Assembly: GCF_014695375.1 (NCBI RefSeq)
Contig: NZ_JACJOG010000004.1
Coordinates: forward strand, 32,001-92,821
Direction: 5' to 3'
Source of the DNA: Coleofasciculus sp. FACHB-T130
GTDB lineage: Bacteria > Cyanobacteriota > Cyanobacteriia > Cyanobacteriales > FACHB-T130
DNA: 60,821 nt
Shown piece after piece: positions 44,422 to 51,937 of the stretch (the first letter of the stretch is position 1; each line of letters begins with the position of its first letter). The notes under the pieces were generated by a model. That model did not search any database, was not told the origin of the DNA, and saw only the letters and a program-made list of their open reading frames with translations. Position numbers and translations under genes: made by a program.

Positions 44422-44817
44422 ATGAAAGTTAAATCTGCATATACAAGGCTTCTGGTTACTGATATTGAAGCTTGCTTTCTGTTCTACCGAGATGTAATGC
44501 AATTCAAGGTAAATGTAGAAGATTTCACGAGCGGATATGCTGAATTTGAAGCGGGAGATATGAAGCTGGCTTTATTCAGGCGCAAGGAAATGGCAGAGAT
44601 GATAGGCAACGATCAGAAGCCCTCCAGTGCCGAATGTCAAGACAAAGTTGTATTAATTTTCACAGTACCTAACTTGGACGAAGCCTATCACGACTTAAGA
44701 CATAAAGGCATCGAATTTACTACAGATCCGATGACCAACCCATACTATGGAATGAAGACAGCCTATCTTCGAGATCCTGATGGAAATCTTATCGGTTTAT
44801 ATCAATTTTTAGACTGA
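44422..44817 (+). CDS. VOC-family protein (glyoxalase/bleomycin-resistance fold)
   Basis: 131 residues. Two beta-alpha-beta-beta-beta modules: YTRLLVTDIEACFLFYRDVMQF and VLIFTVPNLDEAYHDLRHKGIEF, ending with AYLRDPDGNLIGLYQFL, whose Glu position is replaced by Gly-Leu (usual form GNxxEL). The missing terminal Glu means one metal ligand may be absent. It could be a dioxygenase-like, lyase or binding protein. Near the aldehyde genes it may act in aldehyde or dicarbonyl detoxification, but that is inference. Confidence 0.82.
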   Translation: MKVKSAYTRLLVTDIEACFLFYRDVMQFKVNVEDFTSGYAEFEAGDMKLALFRRKEMAEMIGNDQKPSSAECQDKVVLIFTVPNLDEAYHDLRHKGIEFTTDPMTNPYYGMKTAYLRDPDGNLIGLYQFLD

Positions 44818-45317
44818 TATAAAAGAGCCAGTCTGGTTAGCGATGCCTAAGCTTATGATTGCGCGATCTCTATTTGCATTCTAGGCCTGCCGTCAGCATT
44901 ACAAAGAAAGCGCCGCCCCTGGATAGCAGCTTATCTCAGCGTTCGGAAACCAAAGGCAAACCAGATTCCGCATCCCTCTTAGGTGCGACTTGCTGACGGA
45001 CACAGTGCCTTCGATACCTTTAAAGAACTCCTGACACAAGGCGGTGCAGGTTTAATCGAACCCATGTGAAATAAGCAAATATCCTGGCGTGCTACCGATC
45101 CGAGAAGAGGACTTTCCAGCGAATAATGTAGCTGAAGAGAGAAAATCGCAACTTTAATCTGGCGAACTGACTTTTTCCGCCCTTGTTGTCCCAGCGCTAA
45201 CTATCGGTCTCCAAACCACCATTGCTCCCCTAAATCGAAATATAAAATTACAGTTTTCCATGTTCCGAAATCTGTAAATTGTTCCACAATTAAGGGAACC
45301 TCTATTAAGGAATTGTT
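44818..45317. other. 500-bp spacer with a possible gene relic
   Basis: A 28-codon stretch at 44983-45069 (SAFDTFKELLTQGGAGLIEPM in two parts) reads like the C-terminus of a protein but has no upstream continuation. The rest is non-coding. Nothing else is recognised. Confidence 0.3.
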
Positions 45318-45485
45318 ATGGGCAAGGAAAAGGAAAAGGGTGGCAAAGAAGCCAAAAAGCCTAAAAAGGAATCTGACGGCACTAAGAAGCAGAAGAAAGA
45401 TCCGAATAGACATGACGGACCACCAGGAGGGAAGTAAACCGAGCTAGACGAGTTCCGTCTTCATATGACCCGCCCCACTTGTAGG
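45318..45485 (+). CDS. Possible Lys-rich small protein
   Basis: 55 codons from an ATG with AAGGAA about 6 bp upstream. The first 30 residues are almost all Lys, Glu and Gly (GKEKEKGGKEAKKPKKESDG), the rest Arg-rich. The complementary strand gives a hydrophobic frame, which I regard as the shadow. No family recognised. It could be a nucleic-acid-binding peptide or noise. Confidence 0.4.
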
Positions 45486-45514
45486 ATACGGTTGGCATCC
45501 CGATCTAACCTCTC

Positions 45515-45548
45515 CCTAGCCCCTTTCCCTGCTAGGGAAGGGGCTAGG
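45515..45548. terminator. Inverted repeat before the regulator gene 3' end
   Basis: CCTAGCCCCTTTCCCT (45515-45530) pairs with 45534-45548 with one bulged T and a 3-base loop. It lies between the Lys-rich frame (plus) and the 3' end of the NarL-type regulator (minus), so it may terminate both. Confidence 0.5.
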
Positions 45549-45602
45549 AAATTCGATTTGCCAAGCATGGCGTTTTAAGTTGATAGCCACGACCTCATTT
45601 GC

Positions 45603-46244
45603 TTAAAGCATAATCAAACCCAACCTCGCACCCAGAGTAACCGCCTCAGTCCGACTGGAAGCGTTGAGCTTTTGAAAGATTGATGATACGTGAAACTTGA
45701 CGGTATGCTCAGAAATGCTCAACTGCTTGGCAATGTTCTTGTTCCCCATTCCCAGCGCCAGCATCCCTAAGACCTCGATCTCCCGTGGTGTCAGCGCCTG
45801 AATCGGGGAAGCAGGGAGTCGGCGTGCGGAGGACTCTCTGAGAGGCAGCAGAGAATCCATAAAGTCTGGATGCAGCACCATCAGCCCCAGCGCTGCTGTC
45901 ACCACAGTTGCGACAATTTCCTCAGCCGTTGCCGTTCGCGGTAAGATTGCCCGCACGCCGACTTGCAAAACCGACTCTAGCCAAGTGCTGTGGGGGTTGT
46001 TCGCTAAGATGACAAGTGCCCAAGATTCTGCACCAAGCGCAAGTAATTTCTCTTCAGCCGGATCGTCATCTGAGAAGGAATAATCCAGCAACACTACATC
46101 GGGTTGTCGTTCCTCAAGCAGCTGCACCAGAGTGTCTGTGCTAGAGGAACTACCGACGATTTCCAGCACCTCAGAGGTGCGGATGATACTCTCCAACCCC
46201 GCACGCACGATGGGATTTTCGGCTGTCACCACGACCGAAATCAC
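45603..46244 (-). CDS. NarL/LuxR-type response regulator with atypical receiver
   Basis: 213 residues from a GTG at 46244 that overlaps the stop of the upstream protease gene (GTGA), so the two are translationally coupled. The receiver keeps the phosphoacceptor Asp in VVLLDYSFSD. The N-terminal acidic pair is reduced to a single Glu (VTAENP), and the conserved Lys is replaced by Arg (ILPRTA). The LuxR-type helix-turn-helix is typical: LTPREIEVLGMLALGMGNKNIAKQLSISEHTVKFHVSSIFQKL. It may respond to something other than phosphorylation. It is the third gene of the run 48134 to 45603. Confidence 0.9.
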   Translation of the reverse strand: MISVVVTAENPIVRAGLESIIRTSEVLEIVGSSSSTDTLVQLLEERQPDVVLLDYSFSDDDPAEEKLLALGAESWALVILANNPHSTWLESVLQVGVRAILPRTATAEEIVATVVTAALGLMVLHPDFMDSLLPLRESSARRLPASPIQALTPREIEVLGMLALGMGNKNIAKQLSISEHTVKFHVSSIFQKLNASSRTEAVTLGARLGLIML

Positions 46245-47170
46245 GCTGACTTCACCTCTGGAAAGGCTGGTTCGCCAGTGTCTTGAGGAGCCGATGCGAT
46301 CGCGTAGCATCGTCTTCCAGAACGCAGAAATTCCAACGCTAGAGGCTTTCCGGGTTCGGCATACTTGAGAATGCTGAGCAGATCGTCAGGGGTATGAAAA
46401 TATTCACCGTCCACGCCTATTAGCACGTCGCCTATTTGAAGACTCACCGAGGCAGCTAAACTCCCCGGCGCAACTTCCAACACCAATAAGCCCAAAACGC
46501 GCTGATTTTCTAAACGAAGCAGCACGGGACGGAGAGTAACGCCCAGAGAGAGTGGGCGATCGCGTTTGAGAAACCGTTCGACTCTGTTGCTGGGGATTGC
46601 CAATGCTAACCCATCGGCAATCATCGTGTTAATTGCGATCGCTCGCCCCCGTGCATCGGCAAGCAAACCCCCAGAATTTCCGGGTGCTAGCCGAATATCA
46701 GCCTTAACCCATCTTGGAGTGCTGAAGTCATCGGTGGCGTTAGTCGCGTGGATAATTCCCTTAGTGAGTGCGCCGACTAGACCCAGAGGATTTCCCACTG
46801 CCAGCACCAGTTCGCCGACTCGGAGAGCCTCAGAGTCGCCAACCGTGACGGCGGGAAGGTCAGTTGCCTCAACCTGGAGTGCCGCTAAATCCTGTCTGGA
46901 GTCGATATCAGTGCGGATAGCCTCAATGACTCGTCCATCCCAAAGTTCCACAATTGCCCGGTCGAAAGGGGCGACATGAGCGTTGGTGATAATCAAACCT
47001 TGAGAATTCCAGATTGTACCCGAGCCGCCACCCCCGCGACTGCTGCGGACTTGTACGGTACAACGGCGTAGTTGTTCGGCGATTTGCGACAACTCCAGGG
47101 CAATCTCTGCACTTGCACCTGTATTTTCTAGGGTTGCGATCGCGAAGCGCTGACTGGTCAAGTTCGCCAT
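46241..47170 (-). CDS. S1C trypsin-like serine protease with PDZ domain, catalytic triad intact
   Basis: 309 residues from the ATG at 47170, preceded by GGGAGGA and 1 bp after the upstream stop. Triad: His65 in ITNAHVAPF, Asp94 in RQDLAAL, Ser166 in APGNSGG. A PDZ domain follows at about 205-290 (GLLVLEVAPGSLAASVSLQIGDVLIGVDG). No signal peptide or membrane segment is seen, unlike typical HtrA/Deg proteases, so it is probably cytoplasmic. It sits between an inactive-looking paralog and a transcription regulator, which suggests a signalling protease. Confidence 0.9.
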   Translation of the reverse strand: MANLTSQRFAIATLENTGASAEIALELSQIAEQLRRCTVQVRSSRGGGGSGTIWNSQGLIITNAHVAPFDRAIVELWDGRVIEAIRTDIDSRQDLAALQVEATDLPAVTVGDSEALRVGELVLAVGNPLGLVGALTKGIIHATNATDDFSTPRWVKADIRLAPGNSGGLLADARGRAIAINTMIADGLALAIPSNRVERFLKRDRPLSLGVTLRPVLLRLENQRVLGLLVLEVAPGSLAASVSLQIGDVLIGVDGEYFHTPDDLLSILKYAEPGKPLALEFLRSGRRCYAIASAPQDTGEPAFPEVKSA

Positions 47171-47171
47171 C

Positions 47172-48134
47172 TTAATCCTCCCTCGCCGGTCGTTCGCCAA
47201 CGATGAGTGTGACTTCCAGGGGCGCACCCCCCCGAATCATCTGCACTTTCAGGCTTTTTCCGACGCTTTCCGTCCCCAACATCGCCTGCACGTTCTCCGT
47301 GTCGCTGACCGGATTGCCATCGATTGCGACTAGCACATCGCCAATCAGCACCCCAGCTTTATCCGCAGGACCATTCGGCTCAACGTTGACAACAATCACC
47401 CCACCATTAGAAGCCAGAGAAAGCGCACTCTTCAGCGTATCCGGCAAGCGAACCGGCTGCATTCCCAAACCCAGGTAGCCTCGTGCAATCCGCCCTTTAG
47501 AGAGCAACTGATTAACTACCCGGTTCACCGTAGACGCGGGAATGGTTAAAGCCATATTGCGAGGGCCGGAGGTGTTCATGCCTGCAACTTTACCGGCTGC
47601 ATCGACCATCGGCCCGCCGGAGAATCCGGAGTAGAGGGTTAAATCAAGACGCACAAATCGATCGATCGAACCACCGCTCATACTACGCCAAGCATCCCCA
47701 ATCGCGCTCACCACACCCATAGAGGCACTGACGCCGTTCTCAGTCCCTCGTCCGAGTGCAAGTGCCAGATGACCGACCTTTAGCGTTGCCGCATCGCCAA
47801 TTTCCGCAACCGGGAATTCGATGTTTTCTAGCTTTAGGACAGCGACATCGGTGCTAGCGTCACGCCCCAGGATGGTAACGGGGACTGTCCGACCATCGGG
47901 TAAGGTGACGGTGATTTCCTCTTCGCGCTTGATGGTTTCGTCAGAGGTGACGATGATACCGGGTCGCCAGTGGATACCGCTTGAGGAGGAATTCCGCCTT
48001 AGCCATCCTCTTCTCCCGTAGGAGGTTCGCCCATTGACTGCAACAACTGAGGCACCGACTCGCTCAACAGTATCGGCTAAATTGTTGGACAGAGCCAGCA
48101 AGGTGCTGGATATCTCCGATGAAGATAAAGACAT
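47172..48134 (-). CDS. S1C serine protease-like protein lacking the catalytic His (pseudoprotease) with PDZ
   Basis: 320 residues. Aligned to HtrA, the stretch IVTSDETIKREEEITVTL occupies the position of the usual ILTNNHVVENATEITVTL, so the catalytic His is Glu66. The Asp (Asp96 in STDVAVL) and Ser (Ser172 in SGFSGGP) remain. A PDZ domain follows (about 225-310: GGVIVVNVEPNGPADKAGVLIGDVLVAIDG). It is likely proteolytically inactive and may bind peptides or regulate the active paralog encoded next. No signal peptide. First gene of a three-gene run; start preceded by GGGAG. Confidence 0.88.
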   Translation of the reverse strand: MSLSSSEISSTLLALSNNLADTVERVGASVVAVNGRTSYGRRGWLRRNSSSSGIHWRPGIIVTSDETIKREEEITVTLPDGRTVPVTILGRDASTDVAVLKLENIEFPVAEIGDAATLKVGHLALALGRGTENGVSASMGVVSAIGDAWRSMSGGSIDRFVRLDLTLYSGFSGGPMVDAAGKVAGMNTSGPRNMALTIPASTVNRVVNQLLSKGRIARGYLGLGMQPVRLPDTLKSALSLASNGGVIVVNVEPNGPADKAGVLIGDVLVAIDGNPVSDTENVQAMLGTESVGKSLKVQMIRGGAPLEVTLIVGERPARED

Positions 48135-48528
48135 TCCATTTCTCCCATGCGATCGCTTTTACGGGACAGCTGCCAATCCGGTTCGGTAAACTCCCTCAAC
48201 CCCTCTCCATCTCTCCCTAACCCTCCTCGCGGGGGTAGAGAAGCGGGTTCGGGGGTGAGGTCTGCCCGATCTAAACCGGATTGCCACTTCCTCCTGCTGA
48301 TATCGTGCCGTTTTGAAGAGACGGGCGGCATCAGAGAAATGGGGAGAACTCACCCTAGAAAAATGGCTAGGGTTCCATGTATTCCTAATTACAAGTTAAC
48401 TTTATGGGGGCTAACCCCTCTGGCAGAACTTCACCCGCCACGAAGGTAGTTCTTAAGAACGAGGTAAGCTGAGAGCGGTTTCTCCAACATAGACAGCAGG
48501 CAGGTCATGCAAAACGCAAAAAAAGTCT
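48135..48528. other. 390-bp divergent spacer
   Basis: Holds a degenerate copy of the dispersed C/G-rich element at about 48195-48270 (ACCCCTCTCC ... GGGGGTGAGGTCTGCCC) and a 12-bp palindrome GTTCTTAAGAAC at 48449-48460. Promoters of the protease run and of the small membrane gene must lie here. No gene. Confidence 0.5.
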
Positions 48529-48723
48529 ATGGAACCAACAGAAACCAATCCATCCCAAAAACTGGCAGACAAGAACTCCAAGCCAATTACTCAGGTACAA
48601 CGAGATAGTGTAATTACCTCTGAAGACTTGCCTCCGAAGGCATTTCGCATCAGCCTGACGATAGCAACTCTGGCGATTGTGTTGCTGTTTTTTGGCTTTT
48701 ACTTCGGCATCATTAATGTTTAG
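48529..48723 (+). CDS. Small single-helix membrane protein
   Basis: 64 residues: a polar N-terminus of about 40 residues rich in Thr, Asn, Lys and Asp, and one C-terminal membrane helix (ISLTIATLAIVLLFFGFYFGI). It lies 15 bp before the lycopene cyclase gene, so it is probably co-transcribed. It may be a small subunit or stabiliser. No family recognised. Confidence 0.65.
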   Translation: MEPTETNPSQKLADKNSKPITQVQRDSVITSEDLPPKAFRISLTIATLAIVLLFFGFYFGIINV

Positions 48724-48738
48724 AGTATTGCTAGCAAG

Positions 48739-49551
48739 ATGAGCTACTTTGCATTTCACCTTGTCTTTATCCTGCCACCAATCCTCTTTCTAGCATGGGT
48801 TCAACGCCAACCTCTAGCTGGTATCGGAGGACTGAGAGCGTGGTTAGGGCTACCCCTGATTGCGCTGATTGCCCTGATTTATACGACACCGTGGGACAAT
48901 TACCTGGTTTGGCACGACGTATGGAACTATGGCACGGATCGGGTGGTGGGTACGATTGGCTACGTGCCCGTTGAGGAATATTTATTCTTCATCCTTCAGC
49001 CACTTCTAACAGGTCTGTGGCTGTACTGGTTGTTTCCTCTCACAACTGAGCCAGCACAGGAGGAGGATTCTCCTTGGCTGCGAGCATCTGGCATCGTTTT
49101 CTGGCTCGTTCTCAGCATTGCGGGAGCTTTTATGTTGCAGTCGGAGAAGACTGTGTACATGGGGCTAATTTTAGCTTGGGCATGCCCCATACTGGCGCTA
49201 CAGTGGGGAGTTGGAGCAAAGCAACTCTGGGCGAGAAAAGATGCTTGGCTGATTGGCACTCTGATCCCCACAGTTTACCTGTGGATAGCCGACCGCATTG
49301 CCATCGGACAGAGCATTTGGAGCATTTCTGAGACCTATAGCACTGGATTTAAGCCGTTTGGGTTGCCGATTGAAGAGGCGACATTCTTTTTAATCACGAA
49401 CCTGCTAGTGGTGCAAGGACTTTTACTGTTTCTATTGGTGGGGAAGATGCGATCGCTCCTACCACTCATCTCTTTCCCCATTCTCAATAATGGGCGACCA
49501 GAACTTCCAAAAGCTCTTGCTCAGGTAGAGCCTGGAAACGATACGGTTTAA
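48739..49551 (+). CDS. Lycopene cyclase, CrtYcd-type (heterodimeric-family fusion)
   Basis: 270 residues with about seven membrane helices. Two halves each carry the family PxEE motif: VPVEEYLFF near residue 75 and LPIEEATFF near residue 208. This is the fused form of the CrtYc/CrtYd (archaeal/actinobacterial/fungal CrtYB) cyclase domain, which closes the ends of lycopene to beta-rings without FAD. Cyanobacteria normally use CrtL or CruA/CruP, so this type is unexpected and may be a transferred gene. Whether it makes beta- or another ring cannot be read from sequence. Confidence 0.82.
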   Translation: MSYFAFHLVFILPPILFLAWVQRQPLAGIGGLRAWLGLPLIALIALIYTTPWDNYLVWHDVWNYGTDRVVGTIGYVPVEEYLFFILQPLLTGLWLYWLFPLTTEPAQEEDSPWLRASGIVFWLVLSIAGAFMLQSEKTVYMGLILAWACPILALQWGVGAKQLWARKDAWLIGTLIPTVYLWIADRIAIGQSIWSISETYSTGFKPFGLPIEEATFFLITNLLVVQGLLLFLLVGKMRSLLPLISFPILNNGRPELPKALAQVEPGNDTV

Positions 49552-49598
49552 GATGGTTGCCTCTATTTTCCACATCACCTTTTGGGAGTAAAACCGAG

Positions 49599-51059
49599 AT
49601 GCCTATTAAGGAATTTTTAGAACAAATTTCTGACACGGTATGGGAAATTCCGGTTTCCTACAAGGAAGGGATGCGCGTTCCCGCCCGGATTTATGGGACA
49701 GAAAAGATAATTTCCGAATTAGATGAAGCGGTTTACGACCAAGTTACGAATGTAGCGACGCTGCCAGGAATCACCAAATATGCTATGTGTATGCCCGACG
49801 GACACTTTGGCTATGGTTTTCCCATTGGTGGCGTGGCGGCGATGGATGTGGAAAAGGGGGGCGTGATTTCCCCCGGCGGTATCGGTTTTGATATCAATTG
49901 CGGAATGCGCTTGATGGTTACAAACCTCACCTACCATGAAGTCAAACCCTATATCAAAAAGCTGGTAGATAGGCTCTACGAAAGGGTTCCTGCCGGAGTG
50001 GGAAGCAGCGGTTTTGTAAAATTATCGCGGAATGACTTTCGCAAAGTCGTCGAACAAGGCGCTCAGTGGTGCGTCAATAATGGCTATGGTTGGGAAGAAG
50101 ATTTAGAATTCATTGAAGAAAACGGCTGCATTAAAGGTGCTGATTCTGCAAAGATTAGTGATAAGGCAATTGACCGGGGTTTTAATCAAATTGGAACTCT
50201 AGGATCTGGCAATCATTATTTAGAAATTCAAGTTGCTCGAAAGCAAGATATTTTCGATCCAGAGTTAGCCAAGACGATGGGAATTACCATGCCGGATCAG
50301 GTGGTGGTGATGTTCCACTGTGGAAGTCGCGGATTTGGTCATCAGGTAGCAACAGACTATCTGCAAAGATTTTTAAAGGTAATGGATAGCAAGTATGGAA
50401 TTAAAATACTTGACCGAGAATTAGCTTGTGCGCCCTTTGATTCTCCGGAAGGACAAGCTTATTTCGCTGCGATGAAATGCGGCATCAATATGTCTTATGC
50501 CAATCGTCAAGTGATTCTGCATCGCATCCGCGAAGTATTTTCGGAAATCTTTGAGCGTTCGGCGGAAGACTTGGGGATGCACATGGTGTACGATGTGGCA
50601 CATAATACCGCCAAGCTAGAGAGTCATGTTGTGGATGGGAAAAAGCGATCGCTCCTCGTCCATCGCAAAGGTGCAACTCGCGCTTTCGCACCGGGAATGG
50701 CAGATGTTCCGGAACGCTACAAAAATATTGGTCAGCCGGTTATCATTGGCGGCAGTATGGAAACCGGATCTTATTTATTAGTCGGCGTACCCACTGGCGA
50801 CCAAACTTTCTTTAGCACTGCACACGGAAGCGGACGCACAATGAGTCGTACCAAGGCGCGAAAAGCTTGGAAGGGAGAAACACTCCTGAAAGATATGCAG
50901 AAGAAGGGCATATATGTCCGCAGTACCTCAATGTCTGGACTAGCAGAAGAAGCGGGTGCGGCTTACAAAGACATCGATGATGTGATTGAAGCGGCGGAGT
51001 TAGCGGGGATTAGCAAAAAGGTGGTGCGGTTGACACCGATTGGAAATATTAAAGGATGA
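49599..51059 (+). CDS. rtcB: RtcB-family RNA ligase (3'-phosphate/5'-hydroxyl)
   Basis: 486 residues from the ATG at 49599 with a TGGGAG site; the frame from 49557 is a short extension. Metal and guanylylation motifs: MPDGHFGYGFPIGGVAA, GFDINCGMRLM with the metal-binding Cys, HCGSRGFGHQ, GGSMETGSYLLVG, and the His-GMP site STAHGSGRTMSR. The enzyme joins RNA 2',3'-cyclic phosphate or 3'-phosphate ends to 5'-hydroxyl ends, using GTP and divalent metal, in RNA repair. Archease, its activator, is encoded about 1.8 kb downstream. Confidence 0.95.
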   Translation: MPIKEFLEQISDTVWEIPVSYKEGMRVPARIYGTEKIISELDEAVYDQVTNVATLPGITKYAMCMPDGHFGYGFPIGGVAAMDVEKGGVISPGGIGFDINCGMRLMVTNLTYHEVKPYIKKLVDRLYERVPAGVGSSGFVKLSRNDFRKVVEQGAQWCVNNGYGWEEDLEFIEENGCIKGADSAKISDKAIDRGFNQIGTLGSGNHYLEIQVARKQDIFDPELAKTMGITMPDQVVVMFHCGSRGFGHQVATDYLQRFLKVMDSKYGIKILDRELACAPFDSPEGQAYFAAMKCGINMSYANRQVILHRIREVFSEIFERSAEDLGMHMVYDVAHNTAKLESHVVDGKKRSLLVHRKGATRAFAPGMADVPERYKNIGQPVIIGGSMETGSYLLVGVPTGDQTFFSTAHGSGRTMSRTKARKAWKGETLLKDMQKKGIYVRSTSMSGLAEEAGAAYKDIDDVIEAAELAGISKKVVRLTPIGNIKG

Positions 51060-51094
51060 AGCAAATTTAACATTTGCGCGATCGCCATCTCCTA

Positions 51095-51907
51095 CTAAAA
51101 TTCTGGCTTTTTAGGTTGCTCTAAAAATTCCAAATCTTTACAGAAACTAGGCTTACCTTTTTTGAAGTCACTAAGCTTGTATTTGTAGAGGGTTCCTTGT
51201 TTGGCAAACACTAAATTACCCAGAAAATCCCAAGTAGCCCAGTCAATAGAATCAAGAAGATCGGGATATTCATCTAACCTAAACTTGAAAGTATAGCCAC
51301 GTTGCAAAAAACCTGTGTAATACATTCTTAATGTCGGATGCTCTCGACTCGGCTGCCAATACCAGCCGTCGTCATTTTCGCACTTGACCGTATACGTTTT
51401 GGAATTCTCAACTTTCACATTATTGCCGTAATTGTCTCCAGCTCTAGTCCATCCATCCCGCTCTAACCGGGGATATAGTACGCCTAAATCTTCTCCTCCA
51501 AACTGGGAATTCAACTGTCCTAATTTAAAAGGGATGCTGCCTTTTGGCTGTCCCAAGCCATTCAATAACAGTTCTTTCTCATCTTTCCAATAGCCTCCTC
51601 CAAACCACGTTCCCATATTGTCTGCCTCCAAGTGGGTTTTTAACCGAGGCAACAGACAAACCCCGCTCCAGGTGTTGCCATTACGCCCCCCCATCGCCAA
51701 ATAAACCATCCATTTTCCATCGAAAGATATATCGCATCTTTTTGGATATAACTTACCGTTAAACCAAGACCCATATTCTAGGCAATCGTCTTCTGTATTC
51801 CAACGAATGATGTGGAAAACTTTTGACGGCTTTCGTCTGATTACAGCGACGTAGGGCGAGCCTTTAGCCGGAAGTAAATGTATTCTCGCTGGAATTTCTT
51901 CAATCAT
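51095..51907 (-). CDS. Protein of unknown function between rtcB and the COG0523 GTPase
   Basis: 270 residues, cytoplasmic by sequence, rich in Trp, Gly and Tyr with short repeating beta patterns (CDISFDGKWMVYLAMGGRNG, WDFLGNLVFAKQGTLYKY). This looks like a beta-propeller of perhaps four to five blades (TolB/WD-like). I cannot assign a family. It is the only minus-strand gene among rtcB, COG0523 and archease, and it converges with rtcB. Whether it belongs to that system is unknown. Confidence 0.7.
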   Translation of the reverse strand: MIEEIPARIHLLPAKGSPYVAVIRRKPSKVFHIIRWNTEDDCLEYGSWFNGKLYPKRCDISFDGKWMVYLAMGGRNGNTWSGVCLLPRLKTHLEADNMGTWFGGGYWKDEKELLLNGLGQPKGSIPFKLGQLNSQFGGEDLGVLYPRLERDGWTRAGDNYGNNVKVENSKTYTVKCENDDGWYWQPSREHPTLRMYYTGFLQRGYTFKFRLDEYPDLLDSIDWATWDFLGNLVFAKQGTLYKYKLSDFKKGKPSFCKDLEFLEQPKKPEF

Positions 51908-51937
51908 CGCAGTGCAGTTCCATCAAAGGGATAGTTT

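Noticed and set aside
44182-44502. Minus-strand frame of 106 codons before the VOC gene
   Set aside because: It overlaps the AKR 3' end and VOC start in antisense, with no family pattern.
44983-45069. 28-codon relic ending ...GGAGLIEPM
   Set aside because: It looks like a protein C-terminus but is too short to name and has no upstream homology that I can see.
45201-45413. Minus-strand hydrophobic frame MSIRIFLLLLSAV...
   Set aside because: It is the complement of a Lys-rich plus-strand frame; AAA/AAG codons read back as Phe/Leu.
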